From: Rhodamnia argentea
Lineage: Eukaryota; Streptophyta; Magnoliopsida; Myrtales; Myrtaceae
DNA length: 64,000 nucleotides
Direction of reading: 5' to 3'
NCBI RefSeq assembly: GCF_020921035.1
Contig: NC_063155.1
Coordinates: 22,809,294-22,873,293 of the forward strand
Part shown: in pieces, positions 31,741 to 42,800 of the stretch
Position numbering within the stretch: the stretch's first letter is position 1
Layout: each line of letters opens with the position of its first letter
Notes under the pieces: generated by a model
Seen by the model: the letters and a program-made list of their open reading frames with translations, nothing else
Told to the model about the DNA's origin: nothing
Databases searched by the model: none
Position numbers and translations under genes: made by a program

Positions 31741-33127
31741 AATAGAAATGATTCGAGCTCAGGCGGAGGCGATGCAAACGTCATGCACGGCGACACCAGC
31801 TCGAGCAGAACCGTTTGGCGCCTAGGGAAGTCTGGCAGGCTAGCGGTGGTGAACGATTCCCGACGGTGCAGTGGCGAGGCGAGCAAAGGTCGTTGGTGTT
31901 AAAGAGTTGCGTCGCCGTCGATGTCGCAGAAAAGTAGAGGTTCCTCCACGAAGAAGATGGGTGAACAGGAGAAAAAGTAAGGCTGGGTTGGGTCTTGGTC
32001 TTGTTTGGGGTTTCTTTTTGTTGTTATTTGGTTAGTGTTGGGCCCAAGTTGAAGGCTGAAGAAAAGGAGAAGTTGGGCTGGCGTGGGAATAAAAGGAGAA
32101 GGAGAAGTGGGCTGGCGAAAGAAAAAATAAAAGGAGAAGAGTAGTGGACTGGTGAAGAAGAAAAGAAAAGAAAAACTTCTGGGCCTTTTTTGTTTTGTTC
32201 AAAAAAGAAGCTGGCTTGGGCGTGAAGAGGCTGGACCAAAGAAAAAAAAATGTTGAAGCCCAATTCGGGAAAAGAAAAGAAGATTGGGCCTGTGCTATTT
32301 TGTTCCGGAAATGAGTAGCGTGTGGGCTGGGGGAAAGAAAAGAAGGACTATTGGGCTTTGTGTCTGAAGTTATAGTGTTTCAAGGCTCGGCGAAATTCAA
32401 GGCCTAACTGAAGCTGGACCAAGAAATGTATGGGCCCATTTTGAGTGGGGGAATGTGGGCAAAAATCCTTTGTGCCAACTGGGCCCGTTTCTGGTCCTCT
32501 CTCCTGGGCCGGCTTGGTTCGAATGACCTGATCTAGGCCCGGGTCTGAGAACCCGACCCGGGCCCGGTTCCCTCTAATAAAATATTAATAAAAAAAAAAA
32601 AAAAATCAAAAATCAAAAAATAGATAAAAATTAAAAAAATCATAAAATTTCAGAAAATTAGAAAATGCTCTTTGACCTTTTCCCTAATGTGAATTTTAAG
32701 CCTAAAATTGGTTGATTGAAGACATGTCCGTGTCGATTGTAATTCGACCTTCGCGTCGTATGCAAGGTTAAGGATAAATAGGTAATTGCATGAAATGACA
32801 GAAAAACATTATGCATGATCATTTAATACCTGGTTAGATACCCGATAAATTTAAAATGATATGAATGTATGGTCACCTTAGGGAATACCAACGGTTAGGT
32901 ACCAAAGGGCGTTAATTTTCTAATTAGCGTAAACAAGTCCCCGAACTAGAAGCTCGGTTGCGAGGAACGAGATAACCCTCCGTGTCTCGATTGGTTTCTA
33001 GCCGACCCCAATAGGCTAGTGGCGACTCTTAATAGCATTTTAGTTTGCTAATCACTAAAAGAAATCCAATGTCACGCGAGGTAGGACTTGGGAGAGTCCA
33101 CGCCATTGATTTAAGGAAAAAACCTAA

Positions 33128-33322
33128 AAACCCCTCCCCCCCCCCCGGGGGGGGGGGGAGGGGGAGAAAGGAAAAAAAAAAAAAAAAAAACCCCAACCAC
33201 AAAAAAACCAAGCAAAGAGAGGGGTAAAAGAAAAAAAAAAAAAAAACCCTCGGGGACGAAAGGAGGAGGAGGAGGGGGGGGGGGGGGGAAAGGTTTTTAT
33301 TTAAAAAAAAAAAAAAAAATAT
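33128..33322. repeat. homopolymer tract, probable assembly artefact
   Basis: Back-to-back runs of C and G (about a dozen of each, forming a palindrome), then runs of A broken by 'ccccaacc', then long G and A runs again. Such a string is atypical of plant DNA and sits exactly at the end of the LTR-derived block. Confidence 0.6.
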
Positions 33323-34284
33323 TTATATTGTATTTATAATCGAATTAGAATTTTGTTTGAACGTATGCAATTTATTTGTTGTATCATGGATTACATATAA
33401 TCTTTGTGTTCTGTATTCATTACAAAATGGTGGTACAAGGGTATCAAGCTCCCAGAGTTCCAAAGACGCAAGAACAAAGAAGGAACATCGAGGCGTTTAG
33501 AACGGAATTGACCAATTATCACTAAGACGTTGATGGTAATATGTTGGAGCATGTTATGAAGGTCAATGGGATGATACAACACTAAATTTGGATAGATTCG
33601 CGGATTATGTTTAATGAAGAAGAACACCTTACCTAGAGTTTGGCAGGAGATTATAGATGATCTTGTGGCTATTAGGGCATACACTGATATAAGGACTTGG
33701 TTATAGACTTTATGAAGAAAAGGTACTTGGAGGATGGGGCAAAGAAGACATCGATTTTGGCGGTGAATTCGACCTGGCACAAGCCTAAGGGTTTTGCAAA
33801 AGTGTTCCCATGGCGGTCTAGTACATTTGATCATCCTGAGGTTTTTTTATGAGTCTATCCCATTTTGCATGACGAGGATTAAGTGTAATTGATGTTATTT
33901 CTTTGGGTTTGGTTATTAGGTGGTCTCTTCTATGTGATTTTTTTCAAAGACTCATTAGTTATTTGTTTTATGAGATATTTTATGTTATGAATATTTAATA
34001 TCTTTGCATTTGATGAAATATTGTATTATTCATGCTTTAATCAAGTGGGGAGTTCTAGAAAGTTTTAGTAACTTTAATGAACTCAATTTTGTATAAATAA
34101 TTACATTAATAATAATTTCACATTAGGATTTTTAGACGATGAGTGGAACACAATGTGACCTTTCGAATCTAAGACCTTATGTGAAATTATTCATTAATGT
34201 AATTAGTTAGTGTAAAATAGATGCATAATGTTATGCATTAATAATTCATGAGAACATGTCTAAAGAACTCCTTGTTCAGATACA
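33323..34284. other. decayed retrotransposon-like DNA
   Basis: The + strand between 33430 and 33840 reads as short protein-like pieces (for example MVVQGYQAPRVPKTQEQRRN) broken by several stops. It may be part of the adjacent copia-like element or another retroelement. Nothing intact is seen. Confidence 0.35.
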
Positions 34285-36041
34285 ATGGCTACAACATCTA
34301 AGAACATCGTAGTTGAGCTTAACAAATGAGTGAAATTGAACAACAAAAATTATAAAATCTGGAATTTCAAACTCCAGTATGTGCTAGAAGCAAAAGAAAC
34401 ACTAAAAGTTTTTAACTTAGTTATGGAAGAACTTGAAGATGAAAATATTGCACAACATAGAAAAGAAAAAAAAACATTTACTGCTTGGAAGAAAAAGGAC
34501 TCCATTACTCACATTATGTTCCTAAGTAGCATGGACAATGATATCATACGGAAGTTCAGGCATTTGAAAATGCCAAAGAGATGTGGGAAGCGTTACAAGC
34601 AAGGTTTGGTTAGACATCGGCCACCAAGCTGAGATAACTCACTATTAGGTTTGATTCATACAAAATGCTTCATGGACAAAATATGAAACAACACTTGATG
34701 TTTATGTTGAATATGATTAGTGAACCGAAAGATGTTGGTCATATTTTGACTAATGAGCAGCAAGTGCAGGCAGTAATCTATTTTTTGTCTCATAGTTGTG
34801 AGCATATGAAAATCCACTTGACCCACAATGAAAACATAATTTTTTTTTAAGGATGCTATGCGCCATCTTGAGCTAGAGGAGGACCACCTTTTGGCGGCTA
34901 AACCAAAAGCCAATATTTATTTTGCTGGTTCAAGCTCACATGGGGCTTCGGGTTCTTAGTGTAAGCATTTGGGTGGGATAAAGAAGTAAAAGGGCAAGGG
35001 AGCAGATTTTTCAAGAAAGAAACTGAACTTTAACCGACATGGAAAATGAGAGCATCCTTTCAAGAAAAACATTCCAATAGTGAAGTGTTTTTAACTGTGA
35101 CAAGAAGAGTCATTTTGCTCTCAACTATGGTGAGCAAAAGAAGACTCAAGGATCATAGACCATGTAGTGAAACACATGGAGCAAAGATGATGCATGTGGG
35201 AAATAATTCTAGAGTGAAAATTAAAGGGATTTGCACCTACTAATTAAATATGTGCAACAATCACATCATGTTCCTACATGATGTGTTATATGCTTCAAAA
35301 ATTCGTCGAAATTTAGTTTCTTTGTTGGTTTTGGTTAAACTTGATTTTATTTTGAACACTCATAGCAATGGCGTTGACTTGTCATTGGGAACAAGTAATT
35401 ATGATTCTGGATACTTTCCAAGATGGTTTTATTGTATTAAATGTTGAATACAACAATGTTAATGTTTGTTATTCCCTATTTACATCTTCTAAATCTTATG
35501 ATAATGATGTGAATGTATGACATGCCAGATTTGGTCATATTGGTTACTAACGAATGTATATATTAGCCAAAGATGGCTTATTGGGCAATATCAAGAAAGT
35601 CGATTTACCTATATGCAAGCATTGCATAGTGAGGAAAACACTGCAAAAATCGTTTGGAAAATGAACAAGGGCTAAGTATCCTTTGCAATTGATCCATATG
35701 GATATTCGTGGTCCAATGAATATAAGAGCAACACATTGGGCTGCTTATTTCACTATATTTATAAATTATTATACTCAATTCGGTCATTTCGATTTGATTT
35801 CTCAAAAGTCGAGGCGAGTAAGTTGCTTTAAAAAATTTATGAGCATGGTGGAAAATCAATTAGACATGAAAATAAAAGCATTAAGATCCGATCAAAGTCT
35901 AAAATATTTGTCTAATTAGTTCACAAATTTATGTGATGAAAAAGGAATAGACAGACAATTGATTATTCCAGCGACTCCTCAACAAAATGGGGTTGCAACA
36001 AGAAGAAATAAAACCCTAATGGAAATGGTTAGGTCTATGAT
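34285..36041 (+). pseudogene. decayed Ty1/copia retrotransposon gag-pol, interrupted in integrase
   Basis: Gag starts at ATG 34285 (MATTSKNIVVELN), then an in-frame stop, then LNNKNYKIWNFKLQYVLEA and, after a frameshift near 34565, gag continues to about 34960. Near 35270-35340 is the protease-end motif FLHDVLYASKIRRNLVSLL. The pre-integrase region HARFGHIGY...ICKHCIVRKT follows at 35520-35640. The integrase core (35680-36041) shows PLQLIHMDIRGPMNI, AYFTIFINYYT and ATPQQNGVATRRNKTLMEMV. The Asp of the core is present in IHMD. Multiple stops and frameshifts make it inactive. Integrase is cut at 36041 by another LTR. Confidence 0.8.
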
Positions 36042-36960
36042 TGTTGACACCTAAATTTTGACTTTCCTTTTTAGTCTTTTTTGTATAAAAAAATTAGAAC
36101 TAAATTTAGTTCTAAACAAAAATAATCAAATCCTTTTTCATGTTTACTTTTATCATTCATGCATTGCATTAGCATTTATCTACCTCAACAGTGTGAGCTT
36201 GACTTAATTTGACGGGCGATTTAGACAAAAATTGGCAGACAAAATTTTTGGCAATTCATGAACATATGTGCCTAAAATTTGCAGGGAATTGGATCTATTT
36301 TTGAGATTATAATTTAAGAAAGGATTTAATTAATTGACTAATTAATTATTTGAATAAAGCCTAATTTAAGCACGACAAAATGCTCAGTGAACCTAAAATT
36401 AAAATTGAGATTCAGCCAGGCTTTTGGACTAGTGTGTGCGAAAATCAATGTGGCTTGAACCCATTTTCAAAGTTAATTCAGCCCATCCTTGTTCATTTAA
36501 ATTATTAAGGCTTTTTATTTTTATTTTTTTGGTAAAGATTAGGCTTTTAATTTTAATGTCTATTAATTGGGAAAAAAAAGCCTAAATTGAGCTCGAGATT
36601 GCACAATTAAGCCCGAGCTCATATAAATTTCAGTTGGCCCTATATTCCCATTATGATTGCTGAAAAATTCAGTCTAATTTTAAGCAATTAGGCCCCTCAT
36701 GACTTAATCAACGTTATATTTTGATCACCAAGCCTATTTTGCGAAAACTAAAAAATAATGAGCCTCAATCTTGTAAGGATTTTTACTATATACTAAACTT
36801 TCTCTGGGGTTGAAGGATGGACTCTCATTTAGAAAAAAATCCACGATCGACATTCATTCAGACAATAGAGAAACACACATGAGTTTTGAGGGCAATAGAA
36901 GAGAGACTTCTTGGAAACCAAAAGAGAACTCCTTTGACTGAAGCTGGATCTTGCGATTTC
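36042..36960 (+). mobile_element. LTR-like sequence inserted in the copia integrase
   Basis: It begins TGTTGACACCTAAATTTTG immediately after the integrase codons for MVRSMI. The body resembles the inverted element ending at 19996, with shared 'aggcttttaatt', 'cattatgattgctgaaaaattc' and 'gcaattaggcc' style text. The right boundary cannot be fixed and I do not see the rest of the integrase resume downstream. Confidence 0.55.
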
Positions 36961-39895
36961 CCTGGGCTGTTTCTTCATTTCCTTTGCCAAAAAAATCCAC
37001 GATCTTGCTTGTCCTGATCAGTGCCTTTCTGTCCTTGGCTTTTTGTCTGCTGTAGCGCTACTGTCCTTCGGTCCGCCGTGTGTAAATCCCAGCCGAGAAG
37101 TACTACCCGTCACGATTCAAACCCGTGCCGCTGTCGTGGTGAGTTCCTTCGATAATCGGTCCAATCCTGAAGCTTGGTTCGCAAATTCCTTGTGAATCAA
37201 ATTTGGAAAGCATATTTTGCAATCTAGGTATGTTTCCTAATTCAAATATTCTGAATATTTGATAGCAAAGTTTAATTGGATTGCACATCTCAAGATAATT
37301 ATGTTGCAAGGTTAAGATACCCGAAAATTGCCCAAATTGGAAGATCGCACACGACAATTAAGAGTTCTAGCAAGAAAAATGCGGCGGTGGTTTTGTTGTA
37401 CCTGTCAAGTCGAAGAATCTTACTCTACAAGCGATGATGAGATATTGAAAAGCCCAACGAACCATGTACATGGTATGTTTCTCAACATATTTTTTCAACA
37501 AATTACCCTTGGGCTGATGATTATGAAGGAGCAACTCCTCTTAAATCTGATGGAAAAGTCAAAATTTTTGGCACTGATCCGTCCTGACGGTATAATACTG
37601 CCCTCACGGTTCAAATTTTGAGTAGTTACGGTCACCATATATGCATCTTGATTTGAAGAACCTGTAGCCCCATACATGTACAAATGGAGTACTTTTGGTT
37701 GCAATTATTGAGATATCTAGCATGTGAAGTTAAATGATTTTGTGCATCTGGCATATGAACATACGTCTTGTTCCTGCTAGTAATTATTTTGAACATACTT
37801 CACGGGGTTTTGTGGTAAATCTTTTTATTTTGTAGTATCTAGAGTTCATTCGTATCTTTGATTTTAGCATAGTAAGCTCTCGGTAATCTCGGAAGTATTC
37901 AAGCAAAAAGATTTTATGGTTTTCAGTGACAAAATTGAATAAATCAAGCCCAAGGGCTTCTGTATTATGATCTCAAAACTATGTTACTATGCCTAATGAC
38001 GGGCTATAGTTCCTAAAGATCCAAAGGAAGCTAACAGATATCTGGAATGTCTATTATAGACTTTAGCCTTGCCACTAGTCCCAGAAAATAAATTCGTTAC
38101 ATTATTTGAATATGAACAAAGATGATTGTGTTGGAAATTGACTAATGAGGGGTGAGCCCACATGCGCAGAAAGGAATAACACTTGCTCCGATACCATGTT
38201 AGAAAATCCAACCCAAAAGCTTAAGCTTATAGGAGGAGGGAGATCACATGAATATAAAGAGCATATATGACTCATTCACAATCGATGTGGGACAAACAAC
38301 TACAACAACAACAACTTCAACATAGGGCATCAAACAATTTCAAAGTCGTCTACTCCCGTTAAACTTGAAGTGCAAAAAGCAACACCACCTATTGAGGTTC
38401 CCTTTGTTAGGATCGGCGCACAATCATAGCGAAGTAAAACGTAGTGAGAAAGAGAAATCAAGACGCAAGATTTTATCTTAGTTCACCCTTAAACTAGGGC
38501 TCTGTCTAGTAGATGATTCCACCATAATTAGCTCTTCGTACCTCTCGTTACATCACTCAATTACAAACTGAAAAAAGGTATATATAGCAGTAGCTATTCA
38601 TGAGCTCAAGCCCAAACTACTAATGAAAAGCTACGGGGTTAAATAATAAAAGCCCTCTAGTGTCTAGAGGGCGGTGCCCTCTTCAAACCCACGCCGAGGT
38701 GGCTCCCTTGGACCCTCGCCCGCTCGGCGTGGAGTGGGACCCATGTATTTTTCTTTCGCAAGGGAATATACCCCACACCCCCAATATATGTGGCATCATT
38801 GGATGAAGTAAAAGAAAAGACTAATAATATTTGGATCAAAGCCATTGACTAGTGAAGGATCTTATGGAAGAACAGTGGGAAAAGTCGTGTCTATCAAAAA
38901 GCTCGACACTTCATCTGCAGGTGAGTTAAATGTTGAGTTTCTTACTTAGGTATGTGTAGGCATTTGAATTCTAGTAAACACCATCTCGGACGACGAATGC
39001 GGTGTACTTTGGAATGTTTGCATGAAAATTGCTGTTGATCATACCATGCCTCGTGGACAACGGAGTCCTGTTTCCTGGGGGAGCATTTGGCTTCTCTTAT
39101 ATCATCAGCGCCATTGACGAGCAGTTCAACTAAATTTGTCGCGTGAATTCTCTATGACTTAGGCAACTCCAAGATTGAGCCAAGACAGGGTTGAATAATG
39201 TGTAGATCCAAGGCTTTAATGCTAGTGAAGTTCTCCTTCAGTTTTATATAGCTTGAGATTTTTAAGGGGTAAGTAAGTATACTAGAAATTCTTAAAATTT
39301 GTCAATAAAGTGCAATCAAATCCTAATTTTTTTTTAAAAAAATGTAATCATATTCTAACCTTGTTAAATTAGTGCAATCAAGACCTTTCATGAACACCAT
39401 CAATTTGTCCAATAAAAAATGCAATGCTGACTTGACATTAGTTATTATTTTCTCTTCCAAATCTTATTTAAATTAGATTAACAAGCTAAAAAAAGTTGAA
39501 AATTTTATTTTAAAAAAAATCTAGACAAAAAAAAAATGGCAGGGCCTTGCGGATGGAGCGCTTCCGCCGTGGCCGTCGTCCATCGTGGAAGGGCCGACCT
39601 AGCGTCACCCAAATCTAGGTGCCCCCACTCTAGATCCGTGCGAGCTTTACCGGCCCTTGCCTGAGATTGATGAGGCCTCGCCTAGTGCCGACGAGGATTG
39701 GCCATCCTCGCCCACACCGGCCCATCCGGCACCAGTAGGCCCTACCTTAGATATGTCCTTTATAAATTCTCAAAATAATACTATTTGTAACAAACTATAT
39801 AACAATGACTCCTTGCCCTTCCTCCCTGCGTCTGTTGAGAACCTCCTAAACGGCTAAACCCCCTACCTTAACCCCCCTCTCTCTCTCTAATCGAC
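36961..39895. other. repeat-derived DNA upstream of the Gemin2 gene
   Basis: No supported gene. 38090-38330 has text typical of repetitive plant DNA ('gctccgataccatgttagaaaatcc'). 39270-39440 has the 'gtcaataaagtgcaatcaaatcc' style of Mutator-like ends, and 39540-39730 is a GC-rich core of similar type. The Gemin2 promoter should lie in the last few hundred bases, but I see no clear TATA box. Confidence 0.4.
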
Positions 39896-42800
39896 ATGGC
39901 CGACTCCATCGATTCACCTCCCATACCTTCGCCTTCTCCATCCACTGAACTCACCCAACGTCTTCCTTCTTCCATCGAAGAACGCCATGGGGCCTTGGGG
40001 TCTGCTTCCCCTGATGAACGAGGGTGCGATGGACAACCGGCCACTGCGGCGGGCGCGATCGCAAGTCTGTGCCAAGTGCAAGAATCGTGCGACTGTGCGT
40101 TGGATTCCCTGTCCGCGGAAGTTTGTACGGGTATTGTGAACGTGATGGGCACGTCGAGTTCTCCGAAGGTGCGGGGGCCTGTCTGTTTCCAGGAAGTCGT
40201 TGAGGAGAACTCCGCGGAGGAAGCCAAGAGGGGCTCTGTTTTCGAAGGTATGGGTGACCCATCTTCTTTGGATCTGAATGGAGATGGGGAGTTTCTTGGC
40301 GAAGGCAAAGTATCTGCGGAGCTGTTGGAAATTAAGAAGCGGCAGTTGTTGAATGATCTTGAAGGTGGGTCAATCTTCAGAGAGGCAGCCCAGTCAGAGT
40401 CTGTCACTGATGAATCCCCCGCTATTGACGTGATAGGGGTTGCGACTGATGGGAACAAAATTTCTGGGGAGTTCGTGTGTACTTGTGACAACATGGAAGG
40501 CAAGAACGGTATCGATGGTTCTCTTGGACGTTCTTTGAAGATTCAAGTCATCGATGATACTGCATTGATTGAACCCGTCGTCCCGTTCCCTGGAATTGGA
40601 AATGGGGGTGACAAGGAGATGGGAATGGTGGCAAGTTCTACAAGATGCTCTGAAGGAAACGCTAATAAAAATGCCAAAGAAGTGGCAGATGGAAAGAAGA
40701 CTAAAGGTCCTCGGAAGAAAGGGAAACGTGCAAAGCGAGACAATTTAGTGCATTTTGATGAATCTGTAGATGCTTGTCGAACAGAGGGAGACGGAACCAA
40801 AAGAAGGTACTCAAGGGAAGAAATGGAGGCCCTGAGGTTTGTTAATATTTCAGAACAACGAAAGTTATGGAGAGAGATTTATAATGGCCTAGGCCCCGTG
40901 GCAAGAGAGTATGCAAACCTTGCAAGCTCTAAGCATCGGGCACAGTCTACTTTGAGCTATCATTGCCAGCGTCAGACCCTTGGGAGGGCACAGGATCCTG
41001 GCATTCTTGGTGAGTATCGTTACTGTAGTAACTTGACCAGTGTTCTTCCTTTGGCTGCACAACAATAATACTTCTTTTGAATTAAAAGAGAAGCTTGAAA
41101 TTGACTCGAGGAAGGCCGTCTTTGCTTAAGTGGTTACAGCATCTTCGACACACGGATTTCTTGCAGTGGCTTACCTGTTCAATTCTCATTATGCAGTTAG
41201 CGTTGATCATCACATAACATTGGAATTTGCATTTAGGAAACAATTCATTTTTGCAAAGCGTTATCTCTGGTTCTGTTTGGAGTATACATTCTGCACCTTG
41301 TCCTCTGCTAACCTCCATCAGCTTTTTCATTGGGTTGAAATTGCAAGACACATGCTTTTGTGTTTGAGAATATTATACTATGATAAGATGCTTAGGTTTT
41401 TTTTTTGTCTCACTAGAAGAATACTCTAGATTGTTGTTCCTCTAGAGTCAAAGTTGTATGATCTCCCTTTTGTGGTGTTCAAGGACCTTTTAACTATTAT
41501 TTACATAAAGCAGATGAAAAACTCAGGGAAAAATATCCTTATGATGTGCATCAATTCAGAACCTCAGGGTTTGGTCCGATTGTGTTTCTTAAATTTGAGA
41601 GATGCAACCGACTTTCTCTGACCAGGCTGTTGTACGAGGATGGGCTTTTGAGTATGCGGTAGATATTATTTTGACAACTCAATTTCTTCGTCGTTGCTTT
41701 AGTCTGCCAATGACACGGCAGACTGATGTTTTCGATCACGATCTTCTTTGTCCTCCCTTTTCATCCTTATCAAATTCTGGTTTCATTCATTTTGCTTTAC
41801 TTTTGTGGAGACTGAGTGAATTTGCTAAAATTAATGACACCATCTGCAGTTGCATTGATAACATCTATGAAGTTAATATTTCCTTGATGATTGCACTCTC
41901 AGTAATTATTCTTCTTTATATCCAGTAAAGGTCTATTATTGAGGGTGATCAGATTAAGCCTGATTACTTCCCTGTTCTCTGGCTCTTTTTTTTATGGTTA
42001 TCTTTTTCTTCTCATAATCTGCAGAAAAAGCTCTTTGGTATCCCATGTCATTGTTCTTCCACTCTGTTTGAATTAATACTTTCCGCTGTTTGTTTTGATA
42101 ATATTAAAACTCAAAAATCACTTTATAATTCCTTTCTTGAAACAATTATTTACATAGTCACCTGCCTGATGTGTCAATTTGATGGTTCAAATTTCTGTTC
42201 TGAACAGGTGCAGTTGCTGGAAGTGCAAGAGGGAATCACATGAATTACTTTGTTCCCACACTAAAGACCCTATATGCAACAAATTGGTCTTATGTCTCTT
42301 GATTACTTCTCTGTTGTACATTCAAAGCTACTGTTTGCTACCCTAGGTGTATAGGCAGACATCTTTGTTCGTCCAAAATGTGGTGGAAATGTAAAGAAAT
42401 CACCACATGCAATTCGTTTGTAGATAGAAATGATTTTTGCGACAATTTATGGATTCACATTGTTACCTTTCTCAATGACATGTGGGGATGTTGTTTCTCT
42501 TATTCTACACAGCTTGGATTTGGATATATCCGTTGTTCTATGTTTATGTTCCTCTTGATGCAAAGCAATTTCTTTTAAGAAAACTTGGATTTTGTCATTA
42601 CTTTCAGGTGAAGGGTGTAAAGAACAGGTTGATATTGTACTAGAGAACACAGAGGACAGTGAAACAAACTATATGAATCTGGATTCTGCTTGTGGTCAAA
42701 ATATTAGTTGTGAAGATGTTGATATTATAGAAGAAGGGGGCGAGGAAGATAGTGATGACAATGATGAATACTTTTCTAGCATCCAAAGACCAGCCTTTTC

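Larger units (their letters stand above)
29921..33060 (+). mobile_element. LTR-retroelement-derived block
   Basis: It starts TGACACCTAATTTTGG, a variant of the TGTTGACACCTAA start seen at 36042 and, inverted, at 19996. It ends with the family's motif run 'ggtaccaaagggcgttaatttt', 'gcgtaaacaagtccccgaac' and 'ctagtggcgactctt' (32890-33030). No gag or pol is visible. The central part is long, GC-rich and purine-biased with repeated 'gggct' words. It is probably a long LTR or leader region left as a fragment. Confidence 0.55.

Noticed and set aside
33391-33834. 147-aa frame on -
   Set aside because: The + strand of the same stretch reads as broken retroelement-like peptide. The minus frame has no recognisable content.
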